DNA of 64,000 bases, taken from assembly GCF_011392125.1 (NCBI RefSeq), contig NZ_JAAJBU010000009.1, positions 62,001 through 126,000 of the forward strand, given 5' to 3'. The translations under genes were made by a program, and so were the position numbers. Origin of the DNA: Flavobacterium lotistagni (lineage in GTDB: Bacteria; Bacteroidota; Bacteroidia; Flavobacteriales; Flavobacteriaceae). The notes below the pieces were generated by a model. It was given only the letters and a program-made list of their open reading frames with translations, had not been told where the DNA came from and did not search any database. Positions 34,021-42,495 of the stretch are shown here, piece after piece. How positions within the stretch are numbered: position 1 is the stretch's first letter; each line of letters starts with the position of its first letter.

Positions 34021-34445
34021 TTAGAAACCTCGATATTCGGGTTAATTTTTAAAAGCTCTGATAGAAATACTTCACTTTTGGCAGGCGAAACGTAAACGTC
34101 TTCGAACTTGTTATAAGTAATGATAAAGCCCTTTGTGTCGAGCGCCGGTTTCATTGTTACCGGTACATACAAGCCCGAGAAGTACTTGATTTTTTGGATT
34201 TTATCGATGTCAATTCTGCCTCTAAAAGGGCCCGAACGATACAACAGGAAATGTTGTTTAATCACGTAGCGAGTGTCGAGTAAAGTCCAGACTACCAATG
34301 CAATGACTAATGATAAAATCACAATCGGCAAGGTAGCGAGATGTTCTTTTTTAAGCCCGATAGCTAATAGGGCAATCATACCGATGACAATAAACCAAAG
34401 AATAGCAACGGTATAACTGTTTTTGGTAGAAAGAAATCGATTCAT
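34017..34445 (-). CDS. PH-domain membrane protein (bPH_4-like)
   Basis: A 142-residue protein with two N-terminal membrane helices (AILWFIVIGMIALLAIG and LPIVILSLVIALVVWTLL), followed by a short C-terminal bacterial PH-like domain (YVIKQHFLLYRSGPFRGRIDI, then KIKYFSGLY, ending VFLSELLKINP). ATG 34445 is chosen over TTG 34472, which adds only a charged tail. The family has no firm function. It is the first of three PH-domain genes within 3.5 kb and faces the dioxygenase gene, sharing four bases with its end. Confidence 0.78.
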   Translation of the reverse strand: MNRFLSTKNSYTVAILWFIVIGMIALLAIGLKKEHLATLPIVILSLVIALVVWTLLDTRYVIKQHFLLYRSGPFRGRIDIDKIQKIKYFSGLYVPVTMKPALDTKGFIITYNKFEDVYVSPAKSEVFLSELLKINPNIEVSN

Positions 34446-34561
34446 TGGGCGAGGCTTCTTTAGGATGAACAATCAGTTTTGGGGCGACTTTTAAATTTTA
34501 ATAATCAGGTTCAAATATAAAAATTCCTTTATTTTTACGCTAAATTAATACAAATACCAAT

Positions 34562-35398
34562 ATGATTCACTGGAAGACCGCAAAAGAATTCGAAGACATC
34601 ACTTATAAAAAATGCAATGGCGTAGCGAGAATTGCCTTCAATAGGCCGAATGTTCGCAACGCTTTCCGCCCAAAAACTACTTCAGAACTTTATCAAGCTT
34701 TTTACGATGCGCAAGAAGATACCTCTATCGGTGTGGTGCTACTTTCTGCAGAAGGGCCATCTGCTAAAGATGGCGTTTATTCTTTTTGCAGCGGCGGCGA
34801 TCAGAACACTCGTGGGCACCAAGGTTACGTTGGAGACGATGGCCAACACCGACTTAACATTCTCGAAGTACAGCGTTTAATCCGGTTCATGCCTAAAGTA
34901 GTAATTGCTGTTGTTCCTGGATGGGCTGTTGGTGGCGGACACAGCCTACATGTGGTTTGTGACATGACTTTAGCCAGTAAAGAACATGCGATTTTCAAGC
35001 AAACCGACGCCGATGTAACGAGTTTTGATGGTGGTTATGGGTCTGCCTATTTGGCGAAAATGGTGGGGCAGAAAAAAGCCCGTGAAATTTTCTTTTTAGG
35101 AAGGAATTATTCAGCCCAAGAAGCCTTTGAAATGGGTATGGTCAACGCCGTGATTCCGCATGACGAACTAGAAGATACCGCTTTTGAGTGGGCACAAGAG
35201 ATTTTACAGAAATCTCCAACATCAATTAAGATGCTCAAATTCGCTATGAACCTCACTGATGACGGTATGGTCGGACAACAAGTTTTTGCCGGCGAAGCTA
35301 CACGCTTGGCCTACATGACTGAAGAAGCCAAAGAAGGTCGCAATGCATTTTTAGAAAAGCGCAAACCCAATTTTGGAGAAAACAAATGGCTGCCATAA
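34562..35398 (+). CDS. menB: 1,4-dihydroxy-2-naphthoyl-CoA synthase MenB
   Basis: A 278-residue crotonase-fold enzyme that closes the second ring of the menaquinone head group from o-succinylbenzoyl-CoA. Characteristic blocks are FNRPNVRNAFRPKT, the oxyanion-hole CSGGDQNTRG, VVPGWAVGGGHSLHVVCDM, and the Asp/Tyr region TDADVTSFDGGYGSAYLAK. The C-terminus FLEKRKPNF is typical of MenB. The upstream sequence has only an imperfect -7 box (TATTTTTA at 34530-34537). It is separated from menA by two PH-domain genes, and no menE follows. Confidence 0.97.
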   Translation: MIHWKTAKEFEDITYKKCNGVARIAFNRPNVRNAFRPKTTSELYQAFYDAQEDTSIGVVLLSAEGPSAKDGVYSFCSGGDQNTRGHQGYVGDDGQHRLNILEVQRLIRFMPKVVIAVVPGWAVGGGHSLHVVCDMTLASKEHAIFKQTDADVTSFDGGYGSAYLAKMVGQKKAREIFFLGRNYSAQEAFEMGMVNAVIPHDELEDTAFEWAQEILQKSPTSIKMLKFAMNLTDDGMVGQQVFAGEATRLAYMTEEAKEGRNAFLEKRKPNFGENKWLP

Positions 35399-35478
35399 AA
35401 TAAATTATTCTTGGTTGGATGAAGACGTAAATTTGTTTAAATTCGTCAGAAAGCCAGCTACTATTTTGATTTCTCGGT

Positions 35479-35994
35479 ATGGAAAACTTCACCAACGAAA
35501 CGATTGATATTACACAGCTTCCCAAGTTTGAAGCGGTTACTTTTACAAAACTCCATCCGTCATATTGGATGATTAACCTAATTCAAATCGGGATTGCATT
35601 TGCTTTGGTGAACTTGGGCTATGCGGTTATTGTTCTTAACTCAGCGGAAGTCGCATCACATCAAGTGCCTATTGGACTTGGAATTTTTGCGTTTTTTCTG
35701 CTGGTTGTTTTCTTTTCAAGAATTGCTTTTAAGAAAAAAGGATTTGCCTTTCGCCAGCATGACGTGTTGTTTCGTCATGGCATTATTGCTACCAACACTT
35801 TAGTAATTCCTTATAACAGAATCCAGCACGTAGCCCTGCACGAAGGCGTTTTTTCGAGAATTTATTCGTTGGCTAAAATCGAGATTTTTACCGCCGGAGG
35901 TAGCGCCAGTGACATTGAAATTCCGGGAATCGAAAAACAGCAGGCCGAAAACATCAAACAACTATTGATGGGAAAAATCCAAAAAGAACTTTAG
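35479..35994 (+). CDS. PH-domain membrane protein (YdbS-like)
   Basis: A 171-residue protein with two membrane helices (IQIGIAFALVNLGYAVIVL and GLGIFAFFLLVVFFSRI), followed by a bPH_2/DUF304 domain: FAFRQHDVLFRHGIIATNTLVIPYNRIQHV and the terminal IEIFTAGGSASDIEIPGI. It corresponds to YdbS of Bacillus. The next gene, a YdbT-like protein, starts immediately after its stop, so they form a pair as in Firmicutes. In Bacillus the pair helps resistance to certain bacteriocins and class I antimicrobial peptides; here the role is only inferred. Confidence 0.85.
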   Translation: MENFTNETIDITQLPKFEAVTFTKLHPSYWMINLIQIGIAFALVNLGYAVIVLNSAEVASHQVPIGLGIFAFFLLVVFFSRIAFKKKGFAFRQHDVLFRHGIIATNTLVIPYNRIQHVALHEGVFSRIYSLAKIEIFTAGGSASDIEIPGIEKQQAENIKQLLMGKIQKEL

Positions 35995-37497
35995 ATGGAG
36001 CAGTTTCGTTCGCCACAAAGACAATCTTCCATCGGGATTTTAGTACTGTTTTTTGACACTTTAAGACAGTACTTTCGCGCCTTGTGGCCCATTTTGGTGG
36101 TTTGGTTTTTTAAATACAATCATGGCGAATTCCTTTATGTTGTTTTAGGAATTGTATTGATTGTTGTATTGGTTGGCGTGGTGGCTTATCTGAAATACAT
36201 CAATTTTACTTTTTATCTCGATCCGGATAAAGAAGAGTTTATTATTCACGAAGGCATTTGGAACAAAACCCGAACAACCATACAACTTCACAAAATTCAG
36301 CAGGTGAACATTACCCAATCGCTTGTTCAACGGCTCATAGGCGTTTATGCGCTCAATGTAGATACTGCCGGAAGTTCAGACAAAGAAGGCCATATCAAAG
36401 CGATATCTCATGAACTAGCACTGGAACTAAAGTCAAAGTTGTTGCACAATGAACGAAAGAAGTTGGCAATCACCCCAGATTCAAACGAGCATACAAGCAA
36501 TCAAGCTGAACCGAATCACCCTTTTATCAGTATCAGTTTTTTGAGTCTGGTCAAGATGGGAATCACTTCGAATTACGTCAGAAGTTTTTCTTTGTTGCTG
36601 CTTTTTTTCTTTACAATCATTGACTACGCAGACAAATTGCTCAATGTTAATCTTTGGGAAAATGAAGGTATTGAAAATTACGTCGATACCCAACGCCTCG
36701 TCCGAAGTATTTTTGTCATTGTCTTAATTCTCTTCGGTATTGTCATCGCGTTGAATTTGTCTCGAATGATTATCAAGTATTTTGATTACAAAATCACGCG
36801 ACAGAAAGGTTCGTTGCTACTTTCTTTCGGGTTGCTCAACACAAAAAGCACCATTATCAAACCTGAGAAAGTACAGATTACTTCAGTTTCGCAGAATTAC
36901 TTCCAGAAAAAAATGGACATTCTGCAACTCAAAATCAAGCAAGCCGCCCACAACGAAAAAGAAGAACGAAAGACCGGTATCGAAATTCCGGGTTGCAACC
37001 AGCAGGAAAAAGAGGCTATTTTTAACTTGCTTTTTCAAAAAATACCACAGAAAGGATTCAGGCTCAAACCCAATTATAGAAAGCTCGGATTCGCCGTTTT
37101 TCTTACGATAGTACTGCCTTTGCTTGGCTATTTCTTTTTTCGAAACAATATTCCAACCTTTAATAAACAATACGACTACATCGCCGGGATTTATGTTATT
37201 TTTGTTGGGCTGGTTCAGTATTTCAAATTCCGTAACAGTCGTTTGTTCATTCACGATGATTTTATCATTTTGCAAAGCGGCGCTTGGGACATCAGTCACG
37301 AAATTATTGAGCCCAGTAAAATACAAGCCATTACAACTTCGCAATTGTTTTGGCACAAAAGCATTGACGTTGGTTCGCTGATTTTGCATACCGCCGGAGG
37401 AAATATTGCTTTTCAATTGGGCAATTTCACTACGATTAAGAGTTATGTTAACCTTTGGTTGTATGAACTTGAAAGGTCCGACAGTAATTGGATGTGA
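35995..37497 (+). CDS. PH-domain membrane protein (YdbT-like)
   Basis: A 500-residue membrane protein with about six helices and three bPH_2 domains: one near residues 65-145 (EEFIIHEGIWNKTRTTIQLHKIQQV), one near 260-345 (KGSLLLSFGLLNTKSTIIKPEKVQI), and one near 410-495 (FIILQSGAWDISHEIIEPSKIQAI). The three share the pattern of a basic strand, then KIQ. Its start abuts the stop of the YdbS-like gene, so translation is probably coupled. It ends 3 bp before an AT-rich repeat that leads into menA. Confidence 0.87.
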   Translation: MEQFRSPQRQSSIGILVLFFDTLRQYFRALWPILVVWFFKYNHGEFLYVVLGIVLIVVLVGVVAYLKYINFTFYLDPDKEEFIIHEGIWNKTRTTIQLHKIQQVNITQSLVQRLIGVYALNVDTAGSSDKEGHIKAISHELALELKSKLLHNERKKLAITPDSNEHTSNQAEPNHPFISISFLSLVKMGITSNYVRSFSLLLLFFFTIIDYADKLLNVNLWENEGIENYVDTQRLVRSIFVIVLILFGIVIALNLSRMIIKYFDYKITRQKGSLLLSFGLLNTKSTIIKPEKVQITSVSQNYFQKKMDILQLKIKQAAHNEKEERKTGIEIPGCNQQEKEAIFNLLFQKIPQKGFRLKPNYRKLGFAVFLTIVLPLLGYFFFRNNIPTFNKQYDYIAGIYVIFVGLVQYFKFRNSRLFIHDDFIILQSGAWDISHEIIEPSKIQAITTSQLFWHKSIDVGSLILHTAGGNIAFQLGNFTTIKSYVNLWLYELERSDSNWM

Positions 37498-37499
37498 TT

Positions 37500-37532
37500 C
37501 AATTAATAATGAATAATTAATAATGAATAATT
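37500..37532. repeat. AT-rich dispersed repeat in the menA start region
   Basis: ATTAATAATGAATAATTAAT-type unit that runs up to the menA ATG (37533) and so forms its translation start region. Confidence 0.75.
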
Positions 37533-38507
37533 ATGAAGCATTGGATTGAGGCTGCTCGCGTGAGAACATTACCACTTTCAGTATCGGGAATAATTTTAGG
37601 TTGCTTTTATGCCATGTCACAGGCGCGTCCGAATTGGAAGATTTTCACTTTCGCTATGACCACGACATTGTTATTGCAGATTTTGTCCAACTTTGCCAAT
37701 GATTATGGCGATGGTATTAAAGGCACCGACAACGAAGATCGAGTAGGGCCAAAACGCGCCATTCAAAGCGGCAGTATTTCGGCAGAAGCGATGAAACGCG
37801 CAATGATTATTACTAGTTTACTGACTTTACTTTCAGCAATAACCTTGATTTATTTTTCTTTCAAAGGTGCCCATTTGTGGTTTTCACTGTTTTTTCTTGT
37901 ACTCGGGATATTGGCGATTGCTTCGGCAATTCGTTACACGGTAGGAAATACGGCTTATGGTTACCGCGGTTACGGCGACTTGTTCGTTTTTATCTTTTTT
38001 GGATGGGTGAGTACGTTGGGCGTGAGTTTTATGTATTTAAAAGAGATAGACCCATTATTGATTTTGCCCGCATCGGCGATTGGTTTGCTCAGTGTGGGCG
38101 TGCTGAATCTCAATAACATGCGCGACGAAGTTTCGGATAAAAAAGCCGGAAAGAATACTATAGTGGTAAAAATTGGCGGAGCGAAAGCCAAAACCTACCA
38201 TTACTTTTTAGTGGTTTCCGCGATGGTTTTAATGCTTGTTTTTGCGCTGTTGTTCGACTGGTACAAAGACAGCGACCCAGAAGAGTTCAACTTCAACACC
38301 TATTTATTTCTCATCGCTTATATTCCGCTGGTCAAACATTTGAAAACTGTTTACAATAACAAAGAACCGCGCTTGCTCGATCCAGAACTTAAAAAGCTTG
38401 CCATCAGCACTTTTTTGGTTTCCATACTGATTTCGCAATCCTTGATTTATTTCTTGAGTGATCTCGTCGTTCAGATTGTCAACGCAACTATTATCCATTT
38501 TAAATAA
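37533..38507 (+). CDS. menA: 1,4-dihydroxy-2-naphthoate prenyltransferase MenA
   Basis: A 324-residue UbiA-superfamily membrane enzyme that attaches the polyprenyl chain to 1,4-dihydroxy-2-naphthoate. The first Asp-rich motif is NDYGDGIKGTDNEDRVGPKR at about residues 56-75, and the second is NNMRDEVSDKKAGKNTI near 192-208. About eight hydrophobic helices are visible. The N-terminal WIEAARVRTLPLSVSGIILG is typical of MenA rather than UbiA. The ATG lies at the end of an AT-rich repeat. A UPF0173 hydrolase gene follows 5 bp after its stop. Confidence 0.96.
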   Translation: MKHWIEAARVRTLPLSVSGIILGCFYAMSQARPNWKIFTFAMTTTLLLQILSNFANDYGDGIKGTDNEDRVGPKRAIQSGSISAEAMKRAMIITSLLTLLSAITLIYFSFKGAHLWFSLFFLVLGILAIASAIRYTVGNTAYGYRGYGDLFVFIFFGWVSTLGVSFMYLKEIDPLLILPASAIGLLSVGVLNLNNMRDEVSDKKAGKNTIVVKIGGAKAKTYHYFLVVSAMVLMLVFALLFDWYKDSDPEEFNFNTYLFLIAYIPLVKHLKTVYNNKEPRLLDPELKKLAISTFLVSILISQSLIYFLSDLVVQIVNATIIHFK

Positions 38508-38512
38508 GAGTT

Positions 38513-39193
38513 ATGAAAATTACCTTTTACGGCCATGCATCGCTCAAAATTGAGGTTAGTGGCAAAACCATATTGGTCGATCCGTTTATTTCTGCGAACC
38601 CCAAGGCAGCGCATATCAATATTAACGAATTGCGTTTTGATTACTTGTTTTTAACGCACGCGCACCAAGACCATACACTCGATGTAGAGCATCTGATGCA
38701 GTTCAACCCTGAAGCAGTGATTGTTTCCAACGCAGAAATCGTTACTTACTATATGCAAAAAGGTTTCAAAGCACACATGATGAACCACGGCGGCAGTTGG
38801 CAGTTCGATTTCGGAAAAGTTAAATACGTCAACGCAGTTCATTCCAGTTCGTTTGCAGACGGTTCCTACGGCGGTAATCCGGGCGGTTTCGTGATCGAAG
38901 GCGAGCACAAGAACATTTACATTGCCGGCGATACGGCGCTTACTTATGACATGAAACTGATTCCGATGCGCACCAGATTAGATTTGGCGATTTTGCCCAT
39001 CGGTAGCAACTTCACGATGGATGTTGAAGATGCCATCATTGCTTCAGATTTTCTAGAGTGCGACAAAGTGCTCGGTTACCATTACGATACTTTCGGTTAT
39101 ATTGAAATCAACCATGAGCAGGCCATTCGCAAGTTCTTCAACAAAGGCAAAGACTTGATGTTGCTCGATATCGGCGCAAGTATTGAGTTGTAA
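38513..39193 (+). CDS. Metal-dependent hydrolase, UPF0173 (MBL fold)
   Basis: A 226-residue metallo-beta-lactamase-fold protein of the UPF0173 group. Metal ligands are in FLTHAHQDHTLDVE (HxHxDH-like), AVHSSSFADG, GDTALTYDM and the late His in LGYHYDTFG. There is no signal peptide. The substrate of UPF0173 proteins is unknown. Position directly after menA (5-bp gap) is reminiscent of other Flavobacterium genomes and suggests cotranscription. A palindromic repeat (39198-39278) follows the gene. Confidence 0.9.
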   Translation: MKITFYGHASLKIEVSGKTILVDPFISANPKAAHININELRFDYLFLTHAHQDHTLDVEHLMQFNPEAVIVSNAEIVTYYMQKGFKAHMMNHGGSWQFDFGKVKYVNAVHSSSFADGSYGGNPGGFVIEGEHKNIYIAGDTALTYDMKLIPMRTRLDLAILPIGSNFTMDVEDAIIASDFLECDKVLGYHYDTFGYIEINHEQAIRKFFNKGKDLMLLDIGASIEL

Positions 39194-39197
39194 TTTC

Positions 39198-39278
39198 AGA
39201 AGCTGATCCGGCTGTCCGCTCTATCTTTTCCTGCTTAAAGAAAGCAGCAAAAGGATGCCGCTGCTATCCGGGCTAGGG
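39198..39278 (+). repeat. Dispersed palindromic intergenic repeat, copy 4
   Basis: AGAAGCTGATCCGGCTGTCC to CTATCCGGGCTAGGG. The core is of the CTTTT/AAAAG type, here CTTTTCCTGCTT / AAGCAGCAAAAG (one mismatch). It lies between the UPF0173 and TPR genes. Confidence 0.85.
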
Positions 39279-39337
39279 CTGTTGGTTGTGTTAGCGACAC
39301 CGTTTTTAATATTACTATTTACCCAACAAATCATTTT

Positions 39338-40552
39338 ATGCCTTTACTCAAAAATAGGTTGCGATATTCAATTGTCTCTTTCTTATTGGTTTTCCAATGC
39401 GTTTTCGCCCAAACCGACGGCTACTGGGACAAAGACCGCGCAACTTCACGTCAAGTAACCGTCAGCGCCGGCGAACGGATAGTAATTCCTGTAGAAACTT
39501 TGCCCGAAGGCACCACAGAAATAGTTTACAGAATCACATTGCTCGACGAGAACCAGCAACTTTCAAATAGTTTGGTTTCCATCTTAAAAGCGATTCCCGA
39601 TCCAACAGGTATTAGTCAAGGTTCGGCCGGAGCGGTTTTTCTGCTTTCTAAAATCTCCGGCGACGACAAATGCAAATATGCCATCTTCAACAACAAAGAA
39701 CTAGCACTCGATTATAAAAAAGAAGGTAACGTCGAAAAGGCTTGTTTGTACCAAAACAATCCAATAAATAAAGATGCCAAACGACTTTCGGTAAAAACTT
39801 CTACTTGTCTAAAAAACAGTCAAATGTGGTTTGGTTTTGAAAGTAAAAACTGGATCATGAACCAACGCATAGTGCTTGAAGTCGTTCCTTGGATTGATGT
39901 CAAACTAAGTCGTGGTTGGAGCGTTGAGAATCGCAAAGAAATTCTTCGCATCTGCAAATCGACTGATTTGGCAAAAAAACTTCCCGAAGCCCAAAGTGAT
40001 GATTATTGCGTTTGCGTGCTCGATAAAATCCAAAACCAATACAAATTCAACGAATACCAGAGCCTGCTCGCGGCAGAAAAAACCAAGGCTTTTAAAGATG
40101 GCGGCTTGGCTTGTTATAACGAAACCCATGCGTCAGCAACGATTTACGATAACCATCGCGCTGCTGCTGTAGCGTTTTTCGCAGACGGAAAGTATGGTCA
40201 GGCTATTGGTAAATTGCTTCCGATTGTTGAAGAAAAAAAAGCCAAAGTTTCAGATTACGACCTGCTCGGTTTGAATTATCTCTACACCAAGCAATACGAT
40301 AAAGCTTTGAAATACCTTGAAATCGGGCAACAGCTTGATGCTACAGAGTTGTCTTTGCAATTGCATTTGGCACACGCTCATTTACTCAAAGGGAATTTCG
40401 GTGCCGCCAAATCCATTTATAAAAAATACCAAAACCAGAATATCTCTGATTCGATGAGTTGGAAAGATCAGGTAAAAACCGATTTTACTTCGTTTGAAAA
40501 AGCCGGTTTACCAAACACAAACTTCGACCGCATTTTGAATCTTCTCAAATGA
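39338..40552 (+). CDS. TPR-containing exported protein
   Basis: A 404-residue protein with a signal peptide (YSIVSFLLVFQCVF, cleavage after FAQ). The N-terminal part is beta-rich (VTVSAGERIVIPVETLPEG) and the middle has several cysteines (DKCKYAIF, KACLYQNN, DDYCVCVLD). The last ~130 residues are tetratricopeptide repeats (AVAFFADGKYGQAIGKLLPI, DYDLLGLNYLYTKQYDKALKYLEIG, LHLAHAHLLKGNFGAAKSIYKKY). It therefore probably serves as a periplasmic protein-protein contact; partner unknown. It overlaps menC by four bases, so the two are translationally coupled, which is odd for a cytosolic pathway enzyme. Confidence 0.82.
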   Translation: MPLLKNRLRYSIVSFLLVFQCVFAQTDGYWDKDRATSRQVTVSAGERIVIPVETLPEGTTEIVYRITLLDENQQLSNSLVSILKAIPDPTGISQGSAGAVFLLSKISGDDKCKYAIFNNKELALDYKKEGNVEKACLYQNNPINKDAKRLSVKTSTCLKNSQMWFGFESKNWIMNQRIVLEVVPWIDVKLSRGWSVENRKEILRICKSTDLAKKLPEAQSDDYCVCVLDKIQNQYKFNEYQSLLAAEKTKAFKDGGLACYNETHASATIYDNHRAAAVAFFADGKYGQAIGKLLPIVEEKKAKVSDYDLLGLNYLYTKQYDKALKYLEIGQQLDATELSLQLHLAHAHLLKGNFGAAKSIYKKYQNQNISDSMSWKDQVKTDFTSFEKAGLPNTNFDRILNLLK

Positions 40553-41583
40553 AAGCGCGCTATTTTCCCTATTATCTTCAGTTTAAGCAGCCGGCAGGAA
40601 CGTCTCGCGGTGTTCTGACTCGAAAGGAAACCTGGTTTTTGGTGCTTGAAGAAAACGGCAAAAAGGGAATAGGCGAGTGTGGTTTACTCCGAGGGCTCAG
40701 TGCAGACGACCGGCCTGATTACGAAGAAAAACTCAGTTGGGTTTGTGCTAATATTCATCTTGGGAAAGATGCGCTTTGGAAAAACTTAATGGAATTTCCG
40801 TCAATCCAGTTCGGTATCGAAATGGCTTTTGCTTCCTTAGAGGCTGAAAATCCGTTTGAGTTGTTTCCGTCTGAGTTTACAAAAGGTTTGAAAAGTATTC
40901 CAATTAACGGCTTGGTTTGGATGGGCGATGAAGCTTTTATGAAGCAACAAATCGAAGAAAAACTCGCCTCCGGATTTCATTGCATCAAACTCAAAATTGG
41001 TGCTATAGATTTCAATCGAGAACTGCAATTATTGGAGTTTATTCGCGGCAACTACAACGAACAACAAATCGAAATTCGAGTCGATGCAAACGGCGCTTTT
41101 TTATCAAAAGAAGCTTTATTTAAAATAAACCAATTAACTGGTTTTAAAATACATAGCATCGAACAGCCTATTGCAAAAAATCAGCATGACAGGATGGCAG
41201 AACTGTGCAAAACCACACCAATTCCTATTGCGCTCGATGAAGAGCTTATCGGGGTTTTTACGTTGGAAGACAAAGAAGCTTTATTGCAAAAAATCAAGCC
41301 GCAATACCTGATTTTCAAGCCGAGTTTTATTGGTGGTTTTCGCGGCACCCAAGAATGGATTTCACTCGCTCAAAAGTATAACATCGGTTGGTGGATTACC
41401 TCGGCACTCGAAAGTAACATCGGTCTGAATGCTATTGCACAGTTCACTTATTTGCAAAATAACAAAATACCTCAAGGTTTGGGAACTGGCGCATTGTATA
41501 CCAACAATTTTGAATCGCCATTGACCGTACAAAATGGACAACTTTGGTATAGCAAAAATAAGTGGGATTTCAATTTGTGGTAA
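40549..41583 (+). CDS. menC: o-Succinylbenzoate synthase MenC
   Basis: A 344-residue enolase-superfamily enzyme that dehydrates SHCHC to o-succinylbenzoate in menaquinone synthesis. Expected residues are visible in order: the Lys in CIKLKIGA, the metal ligands in RVDANGAF, EQPI and DEEL, and the second Lys in IFKPSFIGG. The N-terminal capping domain begins RYFPYYLQFKQPAGTSRG. It overlaps the TPR gene by four bases. The gene usually next in line in related genomes, menE, is not present after it; nadC is there instead, 53 bp on. Confidence 0.93.
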   Translation: MKARYFPYYLQFKQPAGTSRGVLTRKETWFLVLEENGKKGIGECGLLRGLSADDRPDYEEKLSWVCANIHLGKDALWKNLMEFPSIQFGIEMAFASLEAENPFELFPSEFTKGLKSIPINGLVWMGDEAFMKQQIEEKLASGFHCIKLKIGAIDFNRELQLLEFIRGNYNEQQIEIRVDANGAFLSKEALFKINQLTGFKIHSIEQPIAKNQHDRMAELCKTTPIPIALDEELIGVFTLEDKEALLQKIKPQYLIFKPSFIGGFRGTQEWISLAQKYNIGWWITSALESNIGLNAIAQFTYLQNNKIPQGLGTGALYTNNFESPLTVQNGQLWYSKNKWDFNLW

Positions 41584-41636
41584 ACGTTTTCAAATCCGCA
41601 AAATAAATTTTACATTAGCCCGTCAATTCCAATCCT

Positions 41637-42494
41637 ATGATTTCTGAAGCGCAGTTTCAAAACGAGTTAAAACGCATTATCGAGAACGGTATTCGCGAAG
41701 ACATCGGTCCGGGCGACTATAGTTCGTTGGCCTGTATTCCCGATGCTGCCCAAGGCAAAGCTAAGTTGTTAGTGAAAGACCAAGGAATTATTGCCGGCGT
41801 TGCATTCGCTCGTATGATTTTTCAGCATGTCGACCCGAACTTGCAAGTAGAAACTTTTATCGAGGATGGCGCTGAAGTTAAATACGGCGATGTGGTTTTT
41901 CATGTTTCTGGCAGCTCACAATCTATTTTAAAAGCTGAACGTTTGGTTTTGAATTCGATGCAGCGAATGTCGGCAATTGCCACGAAAACCAACAGTTATG
42001 TCAGGTTGCTCGACGGAACCAAAACCAAAGTGCTCGACACGCGCAAAACTACGCCGGGTTTCCGTGCTGCAGAAAAATGGGCGGTCAAAATCGGTGGCGG
42101 TGAAAACCATCGTTTTGCGCTATACGACATGATTATGCTCAAAGACAACCATAACGACTTCGCCGGCGGAATTACCAAAGCCATTGAAAAAACCAAATTG
42201 TATTTAGCCGAAAATAAGCTCGACCTTCAAATTGTTGTGGAAGCGAGAACCCTAGATGAAATTCACGAAATTCTTAAAAACGAAGGGGTGTATCGCATCT
42301 TGATTGACAATTTTAATTACCAAGACACTAAAGAAGCAGTGCGGCTTATCGGTAATCAATGCCTCACAGAATCATCGGGCAACATTAATGAAAAAACCAT
42401 CCGAAATTATGCTGAATGTGGCGTAGATTATATTTCTTCGGGAGCGCTTACGCACTCAGTTTACAACATGGATTTAAGCCTTAAAGCGTTTTAA
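41637..42494 (+). CDS. nadC: Nicotinate-nucleotide pyrophosphorylase (carboxylating)
   Basis: A 285-residue quinolinate phosphoribosyltransferase that converts quinolinate and PRPP to nicotinate mononucleotide in de novo NAD synthesis. Typical blocks are the N-terminal REDIGPGDYSS, LNSMQRMSAIATKT, LDTRKTTPGFRAAEKWAVKI (PRPP and quinolinate contacts), HNDF, VVVEARTLDE and the C-terminal ESSGNINEKTIRNYAECGVD, SSGALTHS. Length is normal. nadA and nadB are not in the window. The BrkB-family gene starts one base after its stop. Confidence 0.97.
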   Translation: MISEAQFQNELKRIIENGIREDIGPGDYSSLACIPDAAQGKAKLLVKDQGIIAGVAFARMIFQHVDPNLQVETFIEDGAEVKYGDVVFHVSGSSQSILKAERLVLNSMQRMSAIATKTNSYVRLLDGTKTKVLDTRKTTPGFRAAEKWAVKIGGGENHRFALYDMIMLKDNHNDFAGGITKAIEKTKLYLAENKLDLQIVVEARTLDEIHEILKNEGVYRILIDNFNYQDTKEAVRLIGNQCLTESSGNINEKTIRNYAECGVDYISSGALTHSVYNMDLSLKAF

Positions 42495-42495
42495 T

